Of a DNA stretch of 64,000 nucleotides, positions 38,907-50,040 are shown one piece after another (position 1 is the first letter of the stretch; each line of letters begins with the position of its first letter). Source of the DNA: Escarpia spicata (Eukaryota; Annelida; Polychaeta; Sabellida; Siboglinidae); assembly GCA_963995525.1 (NCBI GenBank), contig OZ023210.1:63091826-63155825 (forward strand). Reading direction: 5' to 3'. A program made the position numbers and the translations under genes. The notes beneath the pieces were generated by a model. The model was not told where the DNA came from, made no database searches, and was given only the letters and a program-made list of their open reading frames with translations.

Positions 38907-39905
38907 CTGCACAAGCTGCACATCAATCACCCTCTGTCGCTGCAGGTCCATCACTGTATAACTGCCATACTTGGCAGAGAATCCTGGTGAGTCGCACCTG
39001 CCGTCACCTCCGACTACTAGATTCTGGCCAGCAATACCAGACAGCATGGCACTTTGTTGGCTTTGCCATGTCTCCACAACTGCAGGCACCAGGTAGCATT
39101 TTTGCAGTTTGTTGTATGTGTGCTGTGAGAACAGTGGCAATGCAAGGTGCTTTGAGAGGGTTATGACCTGAGACACACTGCTTCCACTGAACAAGATGGC
39201 TGCAGCACACCTTAGATTGCCCCATGGCATTGTCCCATGTGTGGGCTGGCTCTCCCACTGCATCTTGTGGCCTTGCAGACATCTCGCATTCACCACCACC
39301 ATTGAGCCGAGAAACTGCTGCACTACGACATTGGTTTGGCCACTGCAGTTTTGGCAACGTGCGAAAAGATGACGGAGTGAAGACTCTGCCACCAAGAAGT
39401 ACATCTCCTTGGAAGGGCAGCAATCTTTCCTCAAGGGAGTCGTGGTTGTAACACCCTCCTCTGTGTCAGTGTACTGGTCGACATGGTCATCGCTGTCACT
39501 GTTGCTGTTGTCACGACTAGTCGACTCATTGTCAGAGTAAACATACTCTGGATCTGCAGCAGATGTCACTTCCTCCCCGTTTGAGTCACTCGAGTCACTA
39601 ATCGGACCAGTCAACAAACTGCACTGCACACTCATTGACTTCACTGCTGATATCACCTGCACAGCAACCTGCTCTGATGCACAGACTGCTTGCACTCTTC
39701 TCGTGCGAGTTGATGGCCTGATGTCAACCTGAAAGCATTTGCTGCTCCTTTTTGGAGTGGAAGCTGTGACTGACTCAGGTGTGGAATCCTCTGTATCACA
39801 GGAATCCGTACGAGAGCTGTCATATTCACTTTCTGTATCTTCAGATGACCCAGTCTTGGTCGACGGTGGACTATCTCGAGCTGCTGCCAGAATGTCAGCA
39901 ACTAA
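38907..39905 (-). CDS. THAP transposase, exon 2 (acidic linker, zinc-binding segment, first catalytic Asp)
   Basis: 333 codons, phase 0 at both ends (ttttag acceptor; gtattt donor). Parts in order: LVADILAAARD helix; Ser/Asp/Glu-rich linkers (SSEDTESEYDSS; SDNESTSRDNSNSDSDDHVD); a probable metal-binding segment, LFARCQNC...ARCLQGHKMQWESQP; then CAAAILFSGSSVSQV; and GGDGRCDSPGFSAKYGSYTV with MDLQRQRVIDVQLVQ. The Asp in GDGRCDS is the likely first catalytic residue. Free of stops. It is followed by exon 3, which continues QLVQ-SNEV. Confidence 0.8.
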
Positions 39906-39999
39906 CTAAAATAAAAAATTAGCCTTATAGAATTTGCCAAAAAATAAATTGTAGATTTCTAACAAAATGCAAACAAAATCCTGTCTTTTACCATCTTGT

Positions 40000-42700
40000 C
40001 AGAAAGGAGTACATTCATTTGTCTAGTCATTTGCCCAGCTTCCAAGTGTGAAAAGACTATTTGCCTAGTTGTGAGAAATACAAAATAATAAATTAATTTC
40101 AAGTTGCAAGGTATGTATTGTTTATTCTATGATAAAAACATCGTAAATAATTGATATCACGCTACAGAATCTACACAGAGACATAGTTACTTTTGTTATG
40201 TTACACTTTTATGCAGACAATTACCTGGAAATGTGACAATATATTACTTGTGAACATTTTATTTTTGGTTATAACTAATCATCTACTAAATATACAATAG
40301 ATAGGTTTGCAACTTGCATTGCATTTATTGTTATTGTTTCACAACAAATGACCATTTTCACACTTGGTAGCTGGGCAACAACCCACATCCAAATGTGAAC
40401 ATATTTATTATTTGATAAATTTACTTGATTTTTTTAATAACATTATTAAGTTAAAAATCAAATAAATTCATTAATGACATTTTGTAACATCATTAGTAGA
40501 ATCCTTATCCATTGATATAGTTACTATCATAACAATATGTGACTATCATAACAATCCTGCAATACTCAATTTTATAGTCACAATAGGAAGCCTGCTCCAT
40601 AATACCTATTAGTAACAATAAGTTGAACAAAGCACAATATAATAACAGAAACAATGTAATAGTAACTGGCATATAATATATATACATGTTTATTAATATA
40701 TGTCGCATCAAAATAGAAATTTAATTATGCTTTCTGTATCCTATTGAACTAGTTTATCCAGGTTTTATGATTGCCAACATCCATCCCATGAATAATGTGG
40801 GAGCCGAATAATAGTCCTTGGTACATTTCTGAGCTTCTGTTAAAAAAAACATCATGACTTGTGCCAGTAATTAGCAATGCACCAAGCAGTAAGGTGTAAT
40901 TACACTGATTGCAATCTATTAAATTGCAGTGACATTTCTTTTGTCTTCCATTCATTCATGTTATACAGACATAAAATGAAAAATATGTTCTATCCGTAAA
41001 CGTTGTTTGTAGATAATACAAGATACGATAGTTATATTTTTGTGCTAAATATTTATCTCAATACATACTGTAGTTCCAATTCAAAATGTAATGATAATAC
41101 CTTCAAATGTAATAGTATATATTACATGATGTACATTGTCTTCGATATTCAACTGTAATAAAATGGAAACTAGGCAATAGCAATATATGACACTGTAATG
41201 TAATTCACCATAGGCCTGTGCAATGGAGTTATGAAAATACAAATCAATAAATTACTATTGAAATATTAAAAATTCTACAGTAACAAATATAACAGTACTT
41301 GTGTGTTACAATAGTGTGTGTTATGAAAGCTGCTCTCTACTGTAAGAATTCTATAGTAACAAATGTAACAGTACTTGTGTGTTACAATAGTGTGTGTTAT
41401 GAAAGCTGCATCTACTGTAAGAATTATATTTATTGAAAACATTACTTTTGAAAACTTAAACATAACATATTATTAACTCGATGAATACATACTGTAATCT
41501 ACAGGGTGTTCAATGTGGTAACCATTCAATATTAATAATAATTAATCACATCTACCTGCAAGGTTTATCAATTGCAGTGGTGATCAGGGTGATGTTAGGC
41601 ATGGGTTAATTGCATGGGTTAATTATAGTAATAATAAGTATCCAACATGTCACATCCATGTTACCCAGTTCCTGCCATTTCCACCTAGCATGCTTTAATT
41701 ACCAGTAGATCAGGTTCAGATAACTATTTTAACTGGAGGGAGAATGCAGTGGGCCAGCTGGAGGTGGCTGGTGTATTTGTTATTCATAGCAGGAAAGACC
41801 TACAAAGTACAATGTCAACTGGTAATTAATTAGATTTGATCTTTGATCAGTTGACTCAGGTAAACACTACACTTAGTTCCTCAGTCAAGTGGAGGAGTCA
41901 CAACAAAGGAGTCCAATTGGCTGGATTAGCAGACAGGTGCCAAACACTGTAATAAACTGTTTCTACAGAGAATACTGATGGGGGATAATTCTTCAGCAAG
42001 TCATTGATGACATAAGACTTTAGTGAGTCATGTGTCAGAGGAGGAGATTGCCAGCAACTGGTTCCAACTATGAGAGTGAGACAGACCACTTCCTAATTTT
42101 TAAATTTTTGTTTTAAATATATAACTTATGCATGGTACTTTATGTGTACATATATTTGATGTTGATCAAAATGCATGGCACTTTCATCAAGTCCAAGTAT
42201 TGTCATTTAAAAAACAACAAATGTTATGTATGAAAAATAATAATTAATTTATGCAAATTCAACGTTAAATACATTTGAAAATATAATTATTCTTCCATCT
42301 GCAAATTCACATTGCAATGTTCTATATCCAAGTATTGCTTCTTACGGTTTAAAAAACATTATAACAGACTAACCTGACTCGGCAACGAGTATAATTAAAA
42401 TAATTATTTCTTATTTGCATGTAAAACTAAATAGATTAATTAAATGCCTTACATTCCTGTAACCATGATAATGATAAAAACAGTCACCTGAATCGATTTG
42501 ATTACACTATCAAATTTTCCACAAAACTGAGTATATGTAGATTTATTATAGTAGTATCGTGCATAACTACAATATTTAGAATATCAGATACTTAGGAAGA
42601 GTTCCGTGATATGATTGGAACCAATGAGATACAATGACAATAATTTGAATAACTTATTTTGACACTTGACACACACGAGACCGTCCAGTCCAGGCATTAT
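40000..42700 (-). other. AT-rich first intron of the THAP transposase
   Basis: 2.8-kb intron between 42748 and 39905. No coding DNA recognised. It holds a tandem duplication of about 74 bp at about 41271-41418 (unit with CAGTACTTGTGTGTTACAAT). Confidence 0.7.
41271..41418. repeat. Two tandem copies of a 74-bp unit
   Basis: Each copy contains AACAGTACTTGTGTGTTACA and TAGTGTGTGTTATGAAAGCT and differs at only a few positions, so the duplication is recent. Confidence 0.9.
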
Positions 42701-42747
42701 ACTAGACCTACAGAATAATAATAGTAGATATAACATGTAAGAATTAC

Positions 42748-43269
42748 CTTGATTCGTTGCCGCTTTCGGTTAGCAGACCTCGTAAATTCACCACTCGTCG
42801 AAGGAACCTGGTACCCCAAAGAAGCCATGGGTGTAGTTGCTGAGCCGGCTGTAGTCACAGCGGCAGCGGAGCCTGCGGCACTGGAACAACGCTTGCGAGA
42901 CCCGCTTGCCTTCGACTCGGGCAAAGCGGCCGTCGATCCTGCCCGTGCCGACGCCTGTCTTCTGCGGATTGACGGCATCAATGCAGCTTCTACTGCCGGG
43001 AATATTGTTGGGACTGCATCGCTTTTCAACGATATTCGAGCACCAAGATATCCAAGGGTTGCCAACATCTCCGGATCGCGATCGAAACAGCTTTTCTCAA
43101 AATGAGCGGAGCAAAGCCGGCTGTGTTTCGTCGGCTTGAAATTAGCTCGCTTGATTTTGGCGATCCATTTCTTCAATAAAACTGGATCCGTAGGGAACCG
43201 AAAAAAATTGTGTGTTGCTCTATGTTTAGAAGAGTTTGCATTACAACCGAATGCCGCACAATGAACCAT
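42748..43269 (-). CDS. THAP transposase, exon 1 with N-terminal THAP zinc finger
   Basis: Starts at ATG 43269 (MVHCAAFGCNANSSKH) and ends at CAA-TCAAG before gtaatt, 174 codons, phase 0. Residues 1-92 form a THAP DNA-binding domain with the C2CH ligands: Cys4, Cys9, then CSAHF (about residues 53-57), the conserved Trp in KKWIAKIKR, and the closing AVPTIFP. THAP domains bind transposon ends in P-element-type transposases. A Ser/Ala-rich linker follows (GSRKRCSSAAGSAAAVTTAG). The exon ends with a basic RKRQRIK cluster that could be a nuclear localisation signal. A TGACGTCA site lies 90 bp upstream. Confidence 0.9.
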
Positions 43270-43358
43270 GATGATATTCGCATTACACAGCCACCTCTGC
43301 TGTCATATTGCTGAGAATTAATGTAAACAAGCGGTCGCTGTATCGGCAGAGTCAACTC

Positions 43359-43366
43359 TGACGTCA
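43359..43366 (-). promoter_or_regulatory. CRE palindrome TGACGTCA upstream of the THAP transposase
   Basis: A perfect CREB/ATF consensus 90 bp before the transposase ATG, at a similar distance as the site before the ballast-like gene. Role inferred. Confidence 0.4.
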
Positions 43367-43548
43367 CATCTCGGCATCCCGAAAAGCGCGCCAAAAATAT
43401 GCATATTCGAAAATGTCCGGATGTACAGCATAAAATGTGGAATTTCTAATTCTTCGATTTTGGGGGATTTTTTTGGCTTGGTGGACATGGAAATATATAG
43501 CAGGATCTAATTTAATATGAATTCAAGCAATAGATGTTTTTATTCCCT

Positions 43549-43552
43549 TTAA
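43549..43552. repeat. TTAA target-site duplication, right
   Basis: Follows the inverted terminal repeat TGTTTTTATTCCCT (43535-43548) and matches the TTAA at 30821. Confidence 0.85.
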
Positions 43553-43729
43553 GAAAAATCTGCTAGGCGGCGCTACTGGTCAAACCAAGACGCACGAATT
43601 TTGGGGTTACTGAACTTTGGTCCAGATATTTAGTTCCAAAAAAAACCTTGACCTTTCACCTTGACCTACATCTGGGTACTTTCCTCTTTCCTCAACTCAT
43701 AATCACTTGCCCGCGCTGGATCACCTATA

Positions 43730-45600
43730 TTACTACTTGTGTCATTGACAAATCTTCGCGTCTACAAAAATATCTTAAATAGAGCTATCAGTGAAGCGAA
43801 AGGTATTCACTACACAAACAAATTTAATCAATATAAATCTAACATAAGAAAAACTTCGGATACCATTAAACAACTCTTAAATAAAACCCATAAGCAATTT
43901 AAATGTCCTAATTTGTTTATTATAAACGGAGTACATATCTCGGACAAAAGGGAAATCGCGCATCAATTTAAAGAATTCTTTGTAAATATCGGTAATAAAC
44001 TGGCAGAAAAGATATTCTTTAATAGACAACATAGGGCATTTACTAGCTACCTAAAGAACAAATCTCCGTTCACTTTAATATTCAAACATGTTACAGAACA
44101 GATATATTGTCAGTTGTAAGAGAATTTGCTCCCCAAAAATAGTGCAGGACATGACTCAATCTCCATAAATTAGCAAAAATCAGCACGCTAATTGCCAAGT
44201 CTTTGTCTCTCATAATTAACCAATGTTCCCACATAAACTAAACATTGCAAACGTTAGTCCACTGTATAAGAAAAACGATTAAATGATGTTAGATAATTAC
44301 AGACCAATCTCGTTGGTGCCGTCTATCTTCAAAGTTTTCGACAGAATTGTATACAACCAACTATACTGAGTATTTAACTACAAATGAAATATTATGTAAA
44401 AGTCAGTATGGTTTTAGAAAAGCGATGATGAAAAAGGAGATGGCTACACTGGAAATGACAAACACTCTTTTACAAAGCTTAGACAAGGGTAATATTCCTA
44501 TGTAATTTTTTAAAGACCTATCAAAACATTTGATACACTAAACCACTCTATTTTATTTTTAAAAAACTTGAACACTACGGCATCAACAAGAAATCGTTAC
44601 ACTGGCTAATCAGTTATCTTACAAATAGGCTCCAGTTTGTACAATTCGGTGATGTAATATCCAATAAATTATCCATCTCTACAGGTGTCCCTCAGGGTTC
44701 CACATTGGGACCATTGTTATTTATCCTATATATAAATGATAGTCATCACGCCAGTGATAAATTCAATGCGATACTATACGCCGATGACACTACCCTAATT
44801 GTTCCATTCTGTTCCTTCCAATCGACTTCAGATGTGTTTGATAACAGTACCTTAATCAACAACATAAATAAGTGAACGGTTATCAGTAAACAAACTTTTA
44901 ATGCTAGCAAGACGAAATATATGTTGTTTCATTTTCCACAACGCAGTACCGCGGGTATCGAATTAACGCTAAAAATAGAAGAACAACCCATTGATCGTGT
45001 TCAAGAATTTAACCTCTGTGGCACAGCTATCCTTTAAACATTAGAGTGGACTGCTCACACTGATAGAATTGCCATCAAAATATCACGAACTCTTGGTATA
45101 TTAAATAAGTTAAAGCAATTCTTACCTACATGTGCTCTAAAGATAATGTACTATTCCTTAATTGCGCCACACTTCAATTTTGGTTGTGGGGCTTTAATTC
45201 AAACATAATTTCGAAATTGAAGAAAAAAAGATAATTATAACTCACAGCGAATATAATTCCCATACAGAACCTTTAATGAATTCACTAAACTTATTGAAAG
45301 TCGACGACATTTTCATGCAAATATGTCTGATATTTTATCAAAAATTTGTTAATAGTAGCGTTCCTTCTTACTGTAAATCTTTAATTTTTTTTATAAAATA
45401 TTACACACCATGGCCATCACACTAGGCAAAGTCATTACAACTCTATTCCGGACAGCCGAACCTCCCGAGCCAAAAAGTGTATAAGATACTACCTGCCAAC
45501 TCTACTCAGAAACATGCTATCTAGAATTACGGAAAAAGTCAATACTCATAACCTTCACAGTGTCTCTTTATATCTAAATAAATATATGTTGGATCAATAC
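43730..45600 (+). pseudogene. Decayed CR1/jockey-like LINE, ORF2 relic
   Basis: The 43739-44118 frame gives the pre-RT region (LNRAISEAKGIHYTNKFNQY, IAHQFKEFFVNIGNKLAEKI). Later frames give pieces of the RT in order: DNYRPISLVPSIFKVFDRIV near 44297-44350, CKSQYGFRKA near 44396, CTGTCCCTCAGGGTTCC (GVPQGS) near 44685, and ADDTT from GCCGATGACACTACC near 44780. The C-terminal debris reaches about 45600. Many stops and frameshifts. It begins shortly after the right end of the Kolobok-like element and is a separate insertion. Confidence 0.8.
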
Positions 45601-45649
45601 CAAGAGACTTGCACAATTGTTAATTGCTATATTTGCAGGCAACACTTAC

Positions 45650-46135
45650 TTACTTAGACATAGGTCCTCATGTTCCTTTCCGGACATCGAGTGACGAGCT
45701 TTCTCCATCTATTACGGTCTTTCGCAATTTCTTTGGCCTCATTCCAGGTAATTTCTATTTCTGCCATATCTTCTTTAAATGTCTTGCGCCAGGTCTTAGT
45801 CGGCCTTCCTCTCCTTCTGTTTCCACCTTTAGCTCTCTCAAAATTATATACAGCGTTTTCGAGTCATTCCGTCCTGCTGCTGTTTGCGCTTCTTTACCCT
45901 TCTCTTCTAACCATTTCCTCTTATCTGTCCTACAGCTCTTTTTTAGTTCTTTGTCCAGTTTCCTGTATTCCTCATCTGATGATCTCCATTGTTGGATGTT
46001 TCTAGCTGCTTGATCTCTTCTGATCTCCACATCTTTCCTTCTGTCAATCAGTTTCCACGAGTCTTCCGTAATCCACTGTTCTCTGTTGGACCCTCTTCTC
46101 CTTCCTAACATTACATCGGCGCTCTCCTTCACGGC
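45650..46135 (-). pseudogene. RTE-like LINE fragment (post-endonuclease region)
   Basis: Minus-strand frame: DVMLGRRRGSNREQWITEDS, then WKLIDRRKDVEIRRDQAARN, then YRKLDKELKKSCRTDKRKWL and EEKGKEAQTAAGRNDSKTLY. This is the linker between endonuclease and RT in RTE-type elements (craniofacial development protein 2-like ORFs). No RT core follows, so the copy is truncated. Confidence 0.75.
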
Positions 46136-46849
46136 TTGAAGGAATAGCTGTCATTGCTCTTCTAAGTCGGTTGAGTGTTGTAGACAACACGCTAATCTGT
46201 AATTTTTGAAAGTGTATATATTTAATTATAATTGTAATAAACAGCCTACACGCTTGTATTTGCAAAAATTCATTCGAAACCACTAAGATTTCTTATTTTA
46301 ACCTCTTTACTAATAGGCCAATTTCCCTGTGTATTCCCGACTCAGAGCAGCCCTGGTTATGTAGATCTAACCTGCCTCCGTTTATACCAACCTTTTAGTA
46401 TCTGTGTCGTGTCTCGTCTCGTCTTTCATAATGTATGAAGCAATTGCGACTAAAAGCAAACTATGTTTGAGTCTAAACCGAGCACGGTATGTTTTCCTAT
46501 GAAATAAAACAGCCATTGATAGATCATACGTAGGCTCAGCATTACTGTGCTGGATTACGGCGACCATGTGTACATTCTACCGAATCACTTCATATTATTA
46601 CGGTGTGCACTACAGAGGGAGAATACGGATATGAATGACATAAAAGTAGTCTACTGAATAATCATTTACTATGTTTAATTGACTAATTGCAGTAAATATT
46701 CTTTTCCGTGGGTGGCTCTCGCTTTAGCGGCTTTTAAGCCTTAGTGAGAGTCTCCTGACATAGATTAACTATTGTAAAATTTGTGTTGATTTTGTGCTTT
46801 TGTTTGTTTATTGTCGAATAAAGTGTTCCAATTGCAATTGTACGGCTCA

Positions 46850-47219
46850 GGGTGCTGGCGCATGACACAGCAAGACACCAATAGACTCTCCAGCTTCCAC
46901 AAGACTCCACCAAGCAACAAAACAACAACAGATCTGTCTGTGTCCTGAAAAAGAGGAGGTGGACATGGCTCGGCCATGTCTACAGGATGAGCAGCTACAT
47001 TCCAGCAAAGACACCATTGACCTGGATGCCAGAAGGAAATAGGAAAAGAGGCAGACCGAAAACAACCTGGCGACGAACAATTGAAGAAGAACTAAAGAAT
47101 GCTGGGCTGACCTGGGACACAGCAGCAAGGAAAGCCCAAGACAGAGGGGTCTGGCGAGACCTGGTGCGAGCCTTATGTGCCACACGGCTCGAAGAGGATA
47201 AGCAAGTAAGTAAGTAATT
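46850..47219 (+). pseudogene. RTE-like LINE 3' end with (TAAG)n tail
   Basis: Frame: LKKRRWTWLGHVYRMSSYIP, then RKRGRPKTTWRRTIEEELKN, then LTWDTAARKAQDRGVWRDLV and RALCATRLEED, ending in a TAAG repeat at about 47203-47217. This is the standard C-terminus of an RTE-type polyprotein. It is on the opposite strand to the 45650-46135 fragment, so it is a separate 5'-truncated insertion. Confidence 0.75.
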
Positions 47220-47856
47220 GCAATGACACGTTTGAAGTGTCAGCGTTTAGCAGCATGGTGTTGGACGGAACTTCGAGCGTAGACTGAACTGCACGACGAT
47301 TATGAATGTGATATGTTCAATTTATAGCCTACACGGTAAGTATTGACATACGTCGGGGAAATGGAACGTATGTACATGCAGCAGTCAAATATTGGATCAT
47401 TAAGTGTATAAGAAATGGTGTTAACTCCAAGAGGTAGAAAGATCGCAGTATGCATTGTTACAACTAGCTGACCCCAACCGTAGGCCTACTCGAGAAGGCA
47501 ATCGATGGGGATAATACGTTTTACAGATATTCTCGGAATGTTTTGTTCGAAATGTGATGCCTTTTCGTGCACTTCTGGCGACGGAATATAATAATCACCC
47601 ACGGGCCCCCTTCACGTATACAGTAGCTGGTGCATGTCTCTTACGGTCTCGATCACCTGAGACCGGAGCGGAAGTAGACACCAGGCGTCGCCTTAACTCA
47701 GGACTCGCTAATTGGTGCAGGACCGCAACAGCAACAGAACGGTCGCGTAGGCCGCGGAAGACCAGTGTCAAAAATCGATGCGACTGTTTATGTTTGCGAT
47801 CTGGTGATTGAGGGGAGCGTTTAGAGACTCAGTTGGAGCGAGACGGGGCTGCGGTG
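47220..47856 (+). other. Probable promoter and 5' UTR of the GPCR gene
   Basis: No coding sequence. GC content rises from about 47550 towards the start codon, as at many 5' gene ends. No TATA box was recognised near the start. Confidence 0.35.
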
Positions 47857-47979
47857 ATGACGGAACTTGTCAACGAAACGGCGGCGGCGACCCAGTGGCT
47901 GCGGAACGCGTCGCCCGGCTGGGACAACCTCAGTCAGGTTCCGTACCCGGGTCTCCACGTGTCTTTGCCGTGGTGGGAG
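47857..47979 (+). CDS. Class A GPCR, exon 1 (extracellular N-terminus)
   Basis: ATG at 47857 opens 41 codons ending TGG TGG GAG before gtgagt (phase 0). Sequence MTELVNETAAATQWLRNASP, then GWDNLSQVPYPGLH with three N-glycosylation sites (NET, NAS, NLS), as expected for an extracellular receptor tail without signal peptide. It joins in frame to the exon at 49134, which starts the first membrane helix. I chose this ATG because upstream in-frame candidates are not ATG. Confidence 0.75.
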
Positions 47980-48299
47980 GTGAGTGCACGGGGTATGTTC
48001 ATGTTCACATCATAGATTGTGTGTAACTGCTAAGTGTGATTTGATGACATATTAACATGTTGTGCATTGTGTCAAGGGTCAGTGTAACATATATTTTAAA
48101 CTTAATTACATTTAATTGTGGAATTACACACAGCAATTTACAGTAACAGTTATAACTACGCAATCTAAATATATTTTAAATAAATACTGCAATGTCGAGT
48201 AGAGAACACGATATACATGAAACTGCAAGAAGACAGTGAATTAGTCTTTTAGTAATCCCTGCATTGCTGTTTGATAGGTTTGTATCTTATTAATGAAGT

Positions 48300-48405
48300 G
48301 GTCTGTCTATTGAACTACATTGTAAACGATAAGACCCACAGTGGCTATAAGAGGATTACATTGTAAACGATAAGATCCACAGTGGCAATAACAGGATTAC
48401 ATTTG
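48300..48405. repeat. Two tandem copies of a 50-bp unit in the GPCR intron
   Basis: ACATTGTAAACGATAAGACC-CACAGTGG and the next copy ACATTGTAAACGATAAGATC-CACAGTGG are nearly identical. Small recent duplication. Confidence 0.85.
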
Positions 48406-49133
48406 TGTGCCGTCTTTCTAGTGTTTCTTTTGTATGACATTTTAGATAAACCATCGTCTGTACTAGATATGTAATAACCACCCACTCAGTCTGATTACTA
48501 TATACCGTCGTGTGCTTCACGAAGTAATTACCCGCAATTATCGAGATTAATCATCTGCACAAAGATAAGTATCGATTACTCTTTAGTTTTCTCGACACAA
48601 ACTGTACAGCTGCTTGGCATGTATTCGTGCTTGGCAATAATACTTGGTAATTTTCAATCTCGTTCGACCTTTCATCTTCTACGAATCTTTGGACGTGTGT
48701 TTGGATTCCGTGCGCTAATACAGTAAACAATCGGACATACAACAGTATAAATAGATGGCGTCATGTTTCGAACGTAGATGCCTACATAGTACTAGTGTTT
48801 CATCTACTAGTTATTGTGCATGTTCTTGTTGACAGTTATGACTTTCAAAATGTCACGATTTCAGGTGTCTTGCAATATTTCTATTGCACTCCGTCTGAGT
48901 CATAATTAGACGTCCCCTGCCTTCCTGCTTCGATCTTTTCCGTTGCCACAATGTGTTCTTAAATTTGCTGTACTTGATATGAATTGTAAAATGACTAAAG
49001 GCAACTATGCCACTTAACAATATTGTCTAAGTGCACTGCATATATTTATTTATCTTTTATGTATTTAACAAAATCAGCTATTTTAGATTCTACTGTGTCG
49101 TCAGTATAGTGTGTCTGTGTGCCTTGTCTGTAG

Positions 49134-49415
49134 GTGTGTTTCAAGATCGGCATTTACTGCGTCATCATCAGCGTGTCCCTGGTCGGTAACGGCCTTGTCG
49201 CCTGTGTCGTGTGGCGGAACAAGACGATGCAGACCCCGACCAACTTCTACATCGTCAACCTGGCCGTGTCCGACCTGATGGTGACGTGCTCCTGCTCGTG
49301 GGTTCATCTGGTCGACAGTCTCTCCGAAGACTGGGTGCTCGGGGCCTTCTTCTGCAAATTCAACAGCTTCTCGCAGGGTTTGTACATCGTGACGTTTGTG
49401 TTGTTGTTGACGAAG
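49134..49415 (+). CDS. Class A GPCR, exon 2 (TM1 to mid-TM3), peptide-receptor-like
   Basis: The acceptor gtctgtag precedes GTG TGT TTC. TM1: IGIYCVIISVSLVGNGLVAC with the conserved Asn of GN. Loop RNKTMQTPTNFYIVN. TM2: NLAVSDLMVT with the conserved Asp. Then HLVDSLSEDWVLGAFFCKFN with the ECL1 Trp and TM3 Cys (3.25). TM3 continues SFSQGLYIVTFVLLLT to position 3.44. The next residues should be like AIALDRY, but the 30-bp minisatellite begins here. I place the donor after AAG at 49415 (AAG/gtgg); CAGG/gtttgt at 49377 is an alternative. The overall pattern suggests a neuropeptide receptor; the ligand is unknown. Later exons are not in the window as far as I can see. Confidence 0.78.
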
Positions 49416-50040
49416 GTGGTTGTGGTTGTTGTTGTTATGACGAAGGTGGTTGTGGTTGCTGTTGCTATGACGAAGGTGGTTGTGGTTGTTGTTGCTATGA
49501 CGAAGGTGGTTGTGGTTGTTGTTGCTATGACGAAGGTGATTGTGGTTGTTGTTGCTACGACGAAGGTGGTTGTGGTTGTTGTTGTTGTTGTTGCAATGAC
49601 GAAGGTGGTTGTTGTTGTTGTTACGACGAAGGTGGTTGTAGTTGTTGTTGCCATGTCGAAGGTTGTTGTGGTTGTTGTTGCTATGACGAAGGTAGTTGTG
49701 GTTGTTGTTGCTATGACGAAGGTGGTTGTGGTTGTTGTTGCTATGACGAAGGTGGTTGTGGTTGTTGTTGTTATGACGAAGGTGGCTGTAATTGTTGTTG
49801 CTATGATGAAGGTGGTTGTGGTTGTTGTTGCAATGACGAAGGTGGTTGTGGTTGTTGTTGCTATGACGAAGGTGGTTGTGGTTGTTGTTATGACGAAGGT
49901 GGTTGTGGTTGTTGTTGTTGTGACGAAGGTGGTTGTGGTTGTTGTTGCTATGTCGAAGGTGGTTGTGGTTGTTGTTGCTATGATGAAGGTGGTTGTGGTT
50001 GTTGTTGCTATGTCGAAGGTGGTTGTGGTTGTTGTTGCTG
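49411..50040. repeat. 30-bp minisatellite, about 21 copies, starting at the GPCR exon edge
   Basis: Each unit has GACGAAGGTGGTTGTGGTTG and TTGTTGCTAT. The period is a multiple of three, so it stays open in several frames: (TKVVVVVVAM)n in the GPCR frame, (DEGGCGCCCY)n in another, and His/Asn-rich on the minus strand. Each unit repeats GACGAAG/GTGG, the same bases as the putative splice donor at 49415. Confidence 0.95.

Larger units (their letters stand above)
30825..43548. mobile_element. Kolobok-like DNA transposon with THAP transposase and P2X7-ballast-like gene
   Basis: The ends are 14-bp perfect inverted repeats (AGGGAATAAAAACA at 30825-30838; complement at 43535-43548), flanked on both sides by TTAA. 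Inside, a spliced THAP-domain transposase gene reads from the right end (minus strand) and a spliced ballast-like gene reads from the left end (plus strand); they meet tail to tail at 34274/34282. THAP transposases occur in P-element and Kolobok families; TTAA duplications are a Kolobok feature, so Kolobok is the best fit. The apparent length of 12.7 kb is not reliable, because TTLL exons and a 200-N gap lie in the middle and part of the transposase is missing. Confidence 0.85.

Noticed and set aside
30825..43548. P-element or piggyBac assignment
   Set aside because: P elements have a THAP domain but make 8-bp duplications. piggyBac uses TTAA but its transposase lacks a THAP domain and its ends begin CCC; the combination here fits Kolobok better.
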